NCBI GenBank assembly: GCA_028386065.3
Contig: JAKUCV010006784.1
Location: 45,383-109,382 of the forward strand
Reading direction: 5' to 3'
From: Turnera subulata
Lineage: Eukaryota; Streptophyta; Magnoliopsida; Malpighiales; Passifloraceae
Length of the DNA: 64,000 nucleotides
Numbering within the stretch: position 1 is the stretch's first letter; each line of letters starts with the position of its first letter. The translations under genes and the position numbers were made by a program. Positions 46,781 through 56,330 of this stretch are shown in pieces. The notes under the pieces were generated by a model that ran no database searches, was not told the DNA's origin, and worked only from the letters and a program-made list of their open reading frames with translations.

Positions 46781-47440
46781 AAAAATAATTCCTTTCACCA
46801 TTGCAAACCTGAAACCAGTCCCCAAATATGATCACCTTAGACAGGAGGAAGAAGATGATCACGTTAGACGAGGAGTACAAACAAGTACTAGACATTGGGT
46901 TATCATAGCTTATGCAACTCTTTGGAATCTTTGGCTTGAGCGCAACAGAAGAATTTTTTCCAATATCAATGGAGACCGTGATCGTGTTTTTGACTTAGTT
47001 ATATATCATGCTACCTTATGGATCAAATCTTTGCAGTTGGATTTTCCTTTCTGCGTGTCAACTGTTCAGGCCAATGCAGAAACTCTCATCAACTGGAAAG
47101 GTGTGAGTAGAAAATTTGGGTTACTTGGTTTTCAGTCATAGTTGCGTGCTCTTGACTTTTATGTATTTTATTGTCTCCTCCTTTCTTCTACCCAAATCGC
47201 TCATTTTTTGATTTTGGGGGTTTCTGTATATTCTATCTCATTAATAAAGTCTTCGTTATCATCAAAAAAAAATAAAAGTACTAGACATTACATGGTGCAT
47301 TAATTAGAATTTCAAACATAACGAATTACTAGAAGACTTGGGTTGGTTTCGTTGCTATGTAGCATTTTGGGGGATTGAGACTGTATATATCTTTCTTGCA
47401 AAAAAAAAAAAAAATAGCATAAAAAATATATCTTTCTTGC
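46781..47440 (+). repeat. Host unit 3 inter-unit sequence with a LINE tail inside
   Basis: Second copy of the 36170-36340 sequence (CCTGAAACCAGTCCCC through GACTTGGGTTGG). It is interrupted by a truncated LINE at 46897-47275. A poly(A)-like run lies at 47400-47414. Confidence 0.55.
46883..47289 (+). mobile_element. 5'-truncated LINE tail with 14-bp target duplication
   Basis: LINE body 46897-47275. The frame reads ATLWNLWLERNRRIFSN, then LWIKSLQLDFPF and INWKGVSRKFG before a TAG, the conserved C-terminus of plant L1 ORF2 without RNase H. A 3' untranslated region with CTCATTAATAAAG follows, then poly(A). AAGTACTAGACATT at 46883-46896 and 47276-47289 is the target duplication. Confidence 0.85.
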
Positions 47441-48345
47441 AACTATAGTGGCATCTCCCGCAGTCCCGCTGCAGCTGCTGCTATAGATATGGATGAGTTA
47501 CTACACCTAGTTCCCTCTCTTGGACTTGAACGAAGAACTGCTGATTGCTAACGATGAAGAGATATAAGTATATATATATATATGTTCTTTCCAGGCATTA
47601 TTCTTCCCGTTTGAACTCTCATTTTGTTTCATTTTATTGTAAAAAAAAAATTTCGCAACACTTGATTATTTAGCTAATATCTAGGAATTGTTCCCGAAAT
47701 ACAAGTTGAACAATAACAGCATAACTTGCAACTGCTTGTCGCCTACTTGCCTTAAGTTCTGGATTTACTCCACTGTGAAAAATACCCTAACCATTTTGAG
47801 TGATATAAAACACAAAGGGACAAAACTGCATACCAAATGATGTAACAGGAGCGGGAAAATGTCGGGGGAAGTCTCTTCAGACGAAGATACGGCTTGATGT
47901 CTTAATGCTTGCTAGTTATAAATGGACAAAGAATGATGGATCAGATGCAAGAAATGTTCCTGGGCTTTATCTGTGCGGTTTCTTGAGACCTCTAGAGGCA
48001 ATCTAATTCCAACAAAAAAACCTTAAGAAGTGGCACTCCCAAACAGTAAATGGTTTCATACAAAAGAACATAACGAGTGAACCAAGTTGATTACAACTCC
48101 ACTTCATTCAAGAAACCAACTCAATATATACACAAGCTACACAGGCAACACACATGATCAGAACTGGCTTGCTTGAGTTACTTTACAAAGACAAGAACTA
48201 CAATTCACCCAGAAAATTTATGGCTTTTCCACAGCTTTGGATTACAACGGACTTTCTATCTCATGTATATGTGTATTAGGTAGTTGTAGATGTTACACAA
48301 GAGCAACTGTTCCTGGGCTTTTATCTGTGGGTTTTCTTGAGACCT
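47440..48345 (+). pseudogene. Host unit 3: plus-strand gene remnant
   Basis: Copies of the pieces seen in unit 1: a first exon containing ATGGATGAG and, in another frame, LDLNEELLIANDEEI (47485-47568); a piece around TTGATTATTTAGC (47660-47810); and one reading WTKNDGSDARNV (47920-47965). 3' sequence shared with units 2 and 4 follows. Frames are not consistent across pieces; family unknown. Confidence 0.45.
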
Positions 48346-48374
48346 CTTCAAGCTGCTGGGCCATTACTGAATAG

Positions 48375-48747
48375 CTTATTACGGAACAATTCGAATCCGG
48401 GAAAGATCATGTCCCAGCTTTTGACATCCTCAGGAACCGATTGAAAGCTTTCACCGGATATAATGAAATGTTGTACCGAGATGCTACCTTGCTAATGGGA
48501 TTGGATGATTTCAGGTATATATTGATCTGTATAATTGATGCATTTTTTGTGGAGGGTTTTGCCAGGAATTACATGGGGCTCATTGTATGGAGATGTAAAG
48601 ATTGAAAGTGTATATATGATGGATGCAGTCAAGAAATTGTTGGGTGAGAATCCTGCTTTACAGGGGAAGATGCAGATTAATATTCCTTGGACTTCAAGCT
48701 TAGTACCTATGGAATTGAAGCAGCTAAAGAGGCTTCAAATGCCCTGA
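48375..48747 (+). pseudogene. TOPLESS-like N-terminal domain fragment, two exons (unit 3)
   Basis: Exon 48375-48514 reads PAFDILRNRLKAFTGYNEML, then MGLDDF, followed by a GT donor, a 51-base intron and exon 48566-48747 with YGDVKIESVYMMDAVKKLL, then GENPALQGKMQ, ending at a TGA. Spacing and motifs follow the TOPLESS/TPR co-repressor stretch around DNFR, YGDTKSAR and KKLIEANPLF. Those proteins bind EAR-motif repressors in plant nuclei. Only this part of the domain is present. With the same splice sites as unit 4, the second exon here would be two bases out of frame, so it is likely a pseudogene. Confidence 0.55.
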
Positions 48748-48827
48748 CATTGAGATTCTCTAGAAATTAGCACATTTGGCAGCTATATATCCGCGATGAT
48801 GCGCTAATTAATTTCCATTTGTCCTGA

Positions 48828-48873
48828 ATCATTCGCTTAGCACCTCCACTAAGAGAGGTGCTAAGCGAATGAT
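48828..48873. repeat. Perfect 19-bp inverted repeat with 8-base loop
   Basis: Arms ATCATTCGCTTAGCACCTC (48828-48846) and its exact complement (48855-48873). It lies between the TOPLESS-like fragment and the convergent minus-strand gene, so it could act in RNA 3' ends or be a small foldback insertion. Confidence 0.8.
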
Positions 48874-48887
48874 AGACACTTAACCCA

Positions 48888-49542
48888 ATCAATGGAGCCA
48901 GGCAATATCCTTTCCTGACCATGTCTGCCACCATTCACCAAAATCAGATGAGCAAAAACCATCTCAGGCCGGACATAAGGAATGGTATCTTCATCGACCA
49001 TGCATCCATCTTTTTCCTCTCCCTGCACATGAGAAAGCAAAGCAAAATCATAATCTTTTCTTGGTTAAGCTAAGTGCTGTTTAGTTTCAAAGGAAGTATA
49101 TGTAAAATGTGATTAAAAATAATTACATCTACTAATTGTTTTAGATCCTACAATCATAGCATTATTCCTGGGTTACTTGCGAGAAAACTTCGTAATGTTG
49201 ATGTGTTTGGCTATGGTGCGTTAACAGTCAGTTATAGCAGAATTAGACAAAGGGAAACATAACAAGAAACAACAATTTTTTAGGTTGTCTATTAAAATCA
49301 GTTTAGCTTACGAGGTTACCTAAAACCAACTAGGTATCAACAACCAAATAATCGCTGCCATAAAAGAAAAGCAGAATGATAGTCATCCTCATACTGTTAA
49401 ATGAAATGCATGCAAAAGATCTGTATGTCACCGGACACCTACCATGGTCTTCTGGTAGATCGTTGTTCCGATATTTGAAACTCTTGGCCTCCGTATATAC
49501 CATCATTTCTTCTTCCTCCTCATCCTCTCCTTAAGTGATCAT
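48888..49542 (-). pseudogene. Host unit 3: minus-strand gene remnant
   Basis: Exon 1 spans 49443-49542, but its ATG is followed after three codons by TAA. A later ATG gives MMVYTEAKSFKYRNNDLPED and a phase that no longer matches exon 2. Exon 2 begins at 49022 after TGTGCAG and reads DGCMVDEDTIPYVRPEMVFA, then HGQERILPG. Same family as units 2 and 4. Upstream (49600-49640) an AGTATATAAAG box is shared with the other copies and could be its TATA box. Confidence 0.4.
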
Positions 49543-49599
49543 AGCTGACAGGGTAGTTTTCTGGTTTCTGATGGCTATATACAAAAAAGGACTGGTTTT

Positions 49600-50317
49600 A
49601 TTTATGTACTGAGACCCCAAGACCTCACTTACAGGTTTAGAGTATATAAAGATTGTGAATACTTATAACCTAGTGCGGCCATATTTATAAGACAGACTTG
49701 TCAGTATGGAATGACTTGGATATTATGGTATCCAACTGGAAATTAGTAGTGTGCTCGACCTGGATAACGTATGGTTATAGTGGTTGATAAGATTTGTGGA
49801 TGGTGAATAGATATGGGCATTGGACAGAGAAGCATTATACACAATTGGTGTATATATGGAAGCAAAGAATGATTTGAGAAAGGTGGTTGGCAGAGCAAAG
49901 GCTATTGTCTTATCAAATTCCATTGTTGTTTGGTACAATTTGTGAGTCTAAATTGTCTTGTCTGGGATAACCAGATACAGCTGGTGAATAATATTAGGAT
50001 AGTATTTGATAAAATCTATGGATTTTGATAAATATACATATCATGATACTATAATCTCATATATGGAAGCAAATAATGATTTGAGAAAGTTGTTTGGAAG
50101 AGCCTGAGGCTATCCTCCTTCCTCATACAGGTGGTATTCACCAGGTTTGTATTTGATGAAAGCTGTGGGCCTTAATAGATGTATGTAGGAGGATATTATA
50201 ATATTTTCATGGAAACAAAGAATCATTGAAGGGAGGTGGTTGAAACTTGACTCAGGTACATGCAAGTTTGCATAAATTTTTATTTGTCTTATCTAAAATT
50301 ACGTGGTAAGTATCTAT
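49600..50317. repeat. Upstream repeats of the unit 3 minus-strand gene
   Basis: No gene. Carries the CAGGATAGTATTTGA-type repeat seen at 10942-11236 and blocks shared with 35640-36000 and 57100-57420. Confidence 0.5.
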
Positions 50318-51281
50318 CTTATCTAAAGGGATAACTACTTGTGAAGTCCTAAACTTTTTTATTTTCTGCAACTAAGTCTTATATCTTTAAAAATCCTCAC
50401 TTAAGTCCTATTTCATTATTGGTTACATCAAATAAGTCTAACCTGATTTTTGTCAAGTCCTTCCGTTAAATCTAACTTTTGTAAGAAGATTAGTTACAGT
50501 TTAGGCCCTTGAACTTTTGATTTAAAGTAAAAAAAACACAATAAAAAATAAAAAAATACCATAAAACTTTATTTTTTAAAAATATATTAAAATTAAAAAC
50601 ATAAATCACAAAAATTTTAAAATTTTTAAAACATAAATCCTAAAATTTAAAAATCCCAAACCATAAAATTTAGAATTTTTGAATTTAGGAATTTAAATTT
50701 TTAGAGTTTGAGATTTGGAATTTAGGATTTAGTATTTTAGGATATTAGATTTAGGGTTTTGGATTTTGAGTTTTAGGGTGTAGGGTTTATGATTTCGAAT
50801 TTAAGGTTTTAGGATTTAGGGTTATAGGATTAAAAATTTTAGGATTTAGGGTTTTAAATTTTTAAAATTTAAATTTTAAAGTTAATAATTTTGGTTTTAA
50901 ATTGTTTAAGGTTTAGATTTAGCATTTTGGGATTCAGAATTTTAAAATTTTAGAATTATGTTTTAAAGATTTTAATTTTTTGTGATTCATGTTTTTAATT
51001 TTAATATTTTTTTAAAAAAATCAAGTTTTATGGTATTTTTTTATTTTTTTTTGTTTATGGAGGTTTTTACTTTAAATCAAAAGTTTGAGAGGCTAAACTG
51101 TAACTAATCGTCTTACAAAAGACGAAATTTAGCAGAAGGACTTGACGGAAATAAGGTTTAGGACTTGTTTGATGTAACTAATAAAGGAATAGGACTTGAG
51201 TGGGGGTTTTTAAATGTATAGGACTTAATTGCTGAAAACAAAAAAGTTTAGGACTTGCCAAGTAGCTATCCCCTTATCTAA
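50318..51281. mobile_element. Mutator-like non-autonomous element with long inverted ends and 9-bp target duplication
   Basis: Body about 50327-51272. The ends GGGATAACTACTTG and CAAGTAGCTATCCC start inverted repeats of roughly 200 bp each. CTTATCTAA at 50318-50326 and 51273-51281 is a 9-bp target duplication, the size made by Mutator-like transposases. The interior is AT-rich with many TTTAGGG/TTTAGGATT-like words and no ORF. Related host-unit copies (for example 35990-36030) lack the insertion and act as empty sites. Confidence 0.8.
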
Positions 51282-51297
51282 CTATCTGCGGAAAGTC

Positions 51298-52642
51298 TTG
51301 CTGGTCTTTTTTTTTTTTTTTGGTACAAAAGGGATGCTAAAGACAAGTTAAATAAAAAAATTCCCGGAGGATCTGTGCCCCCGAGGCATCAAGCAAGAGC
51401 TGATTCATACAATACTGCGGAGGTGTGTCCGCTGAGACTAAAGCAAAATCAAGGGAGAGGCTCGTCTTGGCTAGCAAGTCTGCCACCATATTCGCCTCGT
51501 GAAAGACATGCTGGATAATGACGGACCATGGCCGCCGAAGCATCTCACGCACGCACTCCATCAGCGGAAGATGATCAATCCGGGAGGGGGTAATGGAGTT
51601 ATGGAGAAAAACAACATCCAAATTATCCACCTCAACCACCACCCGGGAAAAACTAGAACTCCATGCGAGGCATAAAGCATCATAGACTGCCCATATCTCA
51701 GCAAGGAAGGGGGTACATGGTGGTAGACGATGTGTAAACCCCAATACCCACTTCCCAGCCGAGTCCCTGAATACTCCCCCAGCTCCTGTAAGCCAGGAGC
51801 TGTGACAGACCGCACCATCCGTGTTGATTTTTATCCAATCCGGTGTCGGGGGTTCCCAGCCAACAAAGATCTCCCGGGAGGTTGGCTGTAGACTAGCCTG
51901 CTCTGACTGGGACTGCTCACGCCACACCTGGAAAGCATAGGCAAGTATTCTCTCTGCTACACTCCTGGGATCCTCCTGCTGTCCTTGATGTTGGAAAATG
52001 AGCTCATTGTGTGTCTTCCAGATCATCCATGCACCCACACCAAACAAGAGCGGCCATGGGCACCGTGAAATGCACTCCATAGGTTGCTTGAGTGCTGAAG
52101 TAATCCAAGACTCTGTCGTCCCATCTGCAAAAAAGGATTGCCAAGCATTAGATCTCAAAAGATATTTCCAAATGGACCGGGCAAACTCACAGTCCCAAAT
52201 GGCATGTAATTCTGTCTCCGGGCCATGGAGGCATCGCGGGCAAGTGGCATCCAAAGACATATGTCGGTAGACTCTAGTAGCTTTGGTCAAAAGGGCATCA
52301 TGTGCAAGCTGCCATAAGAAGGTCCAAATGCGCGGCAAGCCCTTCCACCGCCATAGTGATCTCCAAAGGTTCTGAGTGGGAAGGTTCCAGGGATCCCCGA
52401 ATGAGCTGATAGGCCGTCCGAACAGTGCACTCCCCTGAACTAGTATGGTCCCAGATCGCAACATCCTCCTCCCCATCATGAGCCGGGATCGGAGATAGAG
52501 CTAGGACACCCAAGACCGTAGGGGGGAGGTATTCCTGCAGACCAGAAATATCCCAGCCTCCATCAGGGGTGACATAGGAAGCCACTGAGCGGTGCAAGTG
52601 ATCATCAGGAACATGAATGATAGCTTGGGATTTGCTGGTCTT
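51298..52642 (-). mobile_element. 5'-truncated LINE with RNase H and 11-bp target duplication
   Basis: Body 51309-52631, poly(A) represented by the T-run at 51309-51322. TTGCTGGTCTT at 51298-51308 and 52632-52642 brackets it. It contains only the ORF2 C-terminal region. Confidence 0.85.
51337..52597 (-). pseudogene. LINE ORF2 C-terminus: zf-RVT and a well-kept RNase H
   Basis: From the zf-RVT cluster (CPRCLHGPETELHAIWDC), a linker leads to RNase H with all expected residues visible: INTDGAVCHSSW (Asp), FLAEIWAVYDAL (Glu), VVVEVDNLDVV (Asp) and HVFHEANMVADLLA (His and Asp). The 380-codon frame runs to 51337. A frameshift near 52400 separates it from the preceding block (GECTVRTAYQLIRG). The protein start is an artefact of truncation. 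RNase H of this type degrades RNA in RNA-DNA hybrids during LINE replication. Confidence 0.75.
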
Positions 52643-52870
52643 ATCCCGAGTTACGTGATAATTCTTCTTATCTAAAAATGGGAAATATGATACACATATG
52701 CCACTTGCTACAACTACCTAATACAGCTTGTTTCCCTGATGAATAATCATTACCTGTAAAGGGTCATCATGTACTAAGAAAAAAAAAATAATCCCTTAAA
52801 CTTGAATCCAGTCCCCCTCCTAGATATGATCACTTAATTTAGACAGGAGAAAAAAGATGATACCAACTTG
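52643..52870. repeat. Inter-unit sequence of host unit 4
   Basis: Copy of 36040-36230 and 11280-11400 (TTACGTGATAATTCTTC, ACTTGCTACAACTACCTAAT). It ends in GGAGAAAAAAGATGAT, where foreign sequence begins. Confidence 0.55.
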
Positions 52871-53740
52871 TGTTGGTCCCACTGGAGAAGAGCCGGGTCC
52901 CTATGCATCAACCAGGGATGTTTAAGTCCTAGTGATGTGAATGGAACATGCACGGTTGGTAGGATATCCACCTTAACAGGTGCCGATCGAAACTCGGGAG
53001 AGATTAGTCCTGTGTTGTCAGAATATACTCTTCTAACATTTTTTTGATGCTAATCGATATTTATTGCATGAAAAGAATTACAAAGGATGAATAAGACAGA
53101 TCAACTAGGAACTGATCTGTCAGTTCCTGAGAACAAGAAAAGGAAAATCAAGAGAACTAATAAAACTAGGCTAAAGTGCCGAACATGTAAATAGAGGAAT
53201 TATACAAATCTAAGTGGTTTGCCCTTCCCGTGTTTGATGCAGGAAGCACTGGAAATGACCATAGTTGGAGAGTAGGGAAAAGAAGGGTGCAGACTTTGAA
53301 TCCACCAGGTGGCTCGGACGAGACAGAGGTCAAAGAGCTTGTCCAATGTTGGTTCCTTTGAGTTGAATATCAAATCATTTCGAGCCAACCAAATTGACCA
53401 TACGACAGCAGCGCCAATGATCAACCAACAGCATTGATTGTGTCTGCAAGGTGAGAGGGATGACCAGTAAGGGTACCAAGAAGTGCAAGAAACCGGTGCA
53501 ACCCAGGAAACACCCCACCACCAGCAGATCTTTTGCCATAAGAGCCAAGAGAATTTGCAGTGTAAAAAGAGATGAGAGGAGGATTCAGAGTGAAGGGAGC
53601 AGAATGGGCATTTTGAGTCAGAATCCGATAAGACACCTCTGTGAAGTAGAGTTTCTCTAGTGGGGATGCCATCCATAAAGAGCAACCACAGAAAGCATTC
53701 TATCTTAGGAGGTAGGATAGATGACCAAACGTAAGGGATG
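52871..53740 (-). mobile_element. Truncated LINE tail, minus strand, with 170 bases of unknown flank
   Basis: The T-run at 53039-53046 marks the poly(A) end. The frame 53200-53790 reads IECFLWLLFMDGIPTRETLL, the zf-RVT cluster CPFCSLHSESSSHLFLHC, and VVWSIWLARNDLIFNS, a plant L1 ORF2 C-terminus. The 5' end abuts another LINE at about 53740. Bases 52871-53038 match nothing I recognise. Confidence 0.7.
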
Positions 53741-54378
53741 GCCCTCAATAATGGAATCTCCACAAAAGATGTGCTCCGGTATCGTGGCATAATATCTCTT
53801 GCAGAGTCTATTTGTCCTCTCTGTCAACGTCACTTGGAATCCAAAAACCACCTACTTGTTAGCTGCCCTGTTTCTTGGAAAATTTGGTCCAGCATATGCA
53901 GATGGTGGGGTGTCCAATGGTGCTCCCCTTCATCACTTGACCAATTATGTTCAATGTGGCCTTATATTTCTCCTCACAGTTCCAGCCGTTCTTCTTGGAC
54001 AATAATTGGGTACGCAACTCTTTGGGCCATTTGTCTCGAAAGAAATAGAAGAGTTTTTAACAATTCCTCTACCTCCACCGAAAGGCTGTTCGACCTCATC
54101 TTAGTCCATGCTTCATTGTGGATTAAATCTCTGCAACCTTGTTTCCCCTTCAGCGCATCACAGGTCATAGCTTCTGCAGAACCACAGAAGAATTGGCGGG
54201 GCCTTAAAAGGCATACTACTTAATGGCATCTGTATCTTAATCCTTCACTCATTTATTTTACTGTCTGCTATAGCATTGCTGATGTACTCGAGTTTTCTTT
54301 ATCTCTCTTCTGCTGAAACTCACTCATGTACATATTTTACTTGGCAACAAATTCTCGTTTAGCATCAAAAAAAAAGAA
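53741..54378 (+). mobile_element. Truncated LINE tail, plus strand
   Basis: The frame 53738-54223 begins ALNNGISTKDVLRYRGIISL and contains the zf-RVT cluster CPLCQRHLESKNHLLVSC, closely resembling the LINE at 29138-30448, so it belongs to that subfamily. It ends LKRHTT, then a 3' untranslated region and A-rich tail near 54364-54378. Confidence 0.75.
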
Positions 54379-54394
54379 AAAAGAAGAAGAACAA

Positions 54395-55250
54395 GTTGCA
54401 CCACCAGCTCCCTCTCTTGGACTTTTTTTTTGGCTATAAAAATTATATATTTTTTTGCTATAAACCCTCTCTTGGACTTGAACGAAGAACTGCTGATCGC
54501 TAACACGATGAAGAGATATAATTATATATATGTTCTTTGCAGGCATTATTCTTCCCATTTGAACTCTCATTTTCTTTCATTTAATTATAGATAAAAACTT
54601 GCAAATACTTGATTATTTAGCTAATGTCTACGAATTGTTCCCGAAATACAAGTTGAACATGAATAACATAGCTTGCAAATGCTTTAAGTTCCGGATGTAC
54701 TCCACTGTGGAAAATACCCTAACGGTTTTGAGTGATATAATAAAACAGTCAGATATGGCTTTGTGGACGAAGATATGGCTTGATGTCTTAATGCTTGAAA
54801 GTGATAAATGGACAAAGAATGATGGATCAGAAGCAAGAAATGTTCAGGTAGAGAAGTAGCCAGCCACTGTTCCTGGGCTTTATTATTTTTTTTTTTTAAA
54901 TGCCAAACGGCAATCTAATTCCAATAAAAAATCTTAAGAAGTGGCACTCCCACTCAGTAAGTGGTTTCATACAGAAGAATATAATTAACTGGAACCAAGA
55001 TGATTACAACTCCACTTCATTCAAGAAACCAACTCAATATACACAAGAGCAACACATGATCAGAAATGGCTTGCTTGAATTACTTTACAAAGACAAGAAC
55101 TACAACTCATCAAGAAAATTTATGGCTTTTGCACAGCTTTGGATTACAGCGAACTTTCTAACTCATGTATATGTGTGTTAGGTAGTTGTAGATGTTACAG
55201 AAGAGCAACTGTTCCTGGGCTTTTATCAGTGGGGTTTCTTGGGACCTCTT
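54395..55250 (+). pseudogene. Host unit 4: plus-strand gene remnant, best-preserved copy
   Basis: The first exon around 54400-54525 is split by a 50-bp T-rich insertion that duplicates CCCTCTCTTGGACTT. The main piece is an open frame, 54599-54859, reading LDYLANVYELFPKYKLNMNN, YSTVENTLTVLSDIIKQ, IWLDVLMLESDKWTKNDGS, and ending VQVEK. The first and last pieces are recognisable in units 1 and 3. Family unknown; no membrane segments or signal peptide. A shared 3' region follows to 55250. Confidence 0.45.
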
Positions 55251-55253
55251 GAG

Positions 55254-56170
55254 GCAGCTGTTGCGAAAAGTTTCCGAAATGTTTCCGTTGAAGGGGGAGT
55301 AGGCCTGATGATGTCCGATATGGAAGAGTCTCACACTTGAGGGGGAGATTGTTGGGATGTAAGTGTGAGTGGTGAATCCCACATCGGAGAGAATGAGGCC
55401 AAGTGAGTAACATATAAGTGAAGTGGACCCATGTACCCAATACCTTGAGGTTTTGGGTTACATAGTGGTGTCCTGGTCACGCGTATGGAACTCACTTGGG
55501 CCTCGCGTATCGTCTCCCCAGTTTTCGGGCGACTCCCGGTTCTTAACAAGTGGTAGCGGAGCCGAAGGTTCGGCTGTGATCGATATTAATACGCGACATG
55601 GTTTGCCCCGTGGTTGCTGCCCCATGTGGAGCGAGCTCGAGACTCCAGTTTCAGGCCCAGGTGTGGAGTTGTAAGGCGTGACTCTTGAAAACCTAAGAGA
55701 TTGGCAGACGCGTGCTCCTTTGAACACGGGCTTGGTGTTGTGGAGCGGGCTCTTGAGGATGTCGGAAAAGATGCTTCCGTTGTAGGGGGAGTATGCCTAA
55801 GCCTGATGTGGAAGAAACTCACACTTGAGGGGGAGATTGTTGGGTGTTCAAGTATGAGTAATTGTCCCACATCGGATAGAAAGAGACCAAGTGAGTAAAA
55901 TATAAGTGGAAAGGACCCATGTACTCAATGCCTTAAGGTTTTGGGTTACTTTGTGGTGTCCAAGCCCACGAATGTGGATTTCACTTGAGCCTCGCTTGTT
56001 TTCTCCCCGATTTGCGGGCTACTCCCGGCGCTTTACTTGCTAACAAGGCCTTAAGGTTTTGGGTTACTTTGTGGTGTCCAAGCCCACGAATGTGGATTTC
56101 ACTTGAGCCTCGCTTGTTTTCTCCCCGATTTGCGGGCTAGTCCCGGCGCTTTACTTGCTAACAGCAGCTG
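55254..56170 (+). mobile_element. TRIM element 2, tandem and partly truncated
   Basis: Internal remnant 55261-55348, LTR 55350-55548, primer-binding site 55551-55562, internal region 55563-55836, LTR 55838-56045, then a second copy of the last 116 bases or so of that LTR (56047-56163). Each LTR follows the polypurine tract ACTTGAGGGGGAGA. GCAGCTG flanks the whole (55254-55260, 56164-56170). It is the same family as TRIM 1. The leftmost LTR is missing, so this looks like part of an LTR-internal-LTR tandem. No ORF. Confidence 0.75.
55551..55562 (+). other. Primer-binding site of TRIM 2 (TGGTAGCGGAGC)
   Basis: Two bases after the LTR end TTCTTAACA. Confidence 0.75.
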
Positions 56171-56330
56171 CCTGCTACCTTGCTAATCGGAATGGATGAT
56201 TTCAGGTTTATATTGATTTGTATATCAATAATATTATTCACGTACGTTGTATAATTGATACATTTTTTGTGGTGAGTTTTGTCAGGAAACATGGGGCTCT
56301 TTGCAGGTATGGAGATGTGAAGATTGAAAG
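56171..56330 (+). pseudogene. TOPLESS-like fragment, unit 4, cut by TRIM 2
   Basis: Exon end ATLLIGMDDF (to 56205), intron 56206-56285 with GT...CAG borders, next exon reading KHGALCRYGDVKIE (56286-56330). Here the splice keeps the frame and the spacing from DDF to YGD equals that of TOPLESS (DNFR to YGDTKS). Sequence upstream is lost to TRIM 2. Downstream it fuses abruptly to a fragment of the minus-strand gene's exon 2. Confidence 0.5.

Noticed and set aside
50570..51060. Telomere-like TTTAGGG words
   Set aside because: Irregular and AT-rich, lying between Mutator-like inverted ends; not an interstitial telomere array.
52998..53740. Twin-priming inversion of a single LINE
   Set aside because: The inverted part has its own poly(A) end and belongs to another subfamily, so it is a separate insertion.
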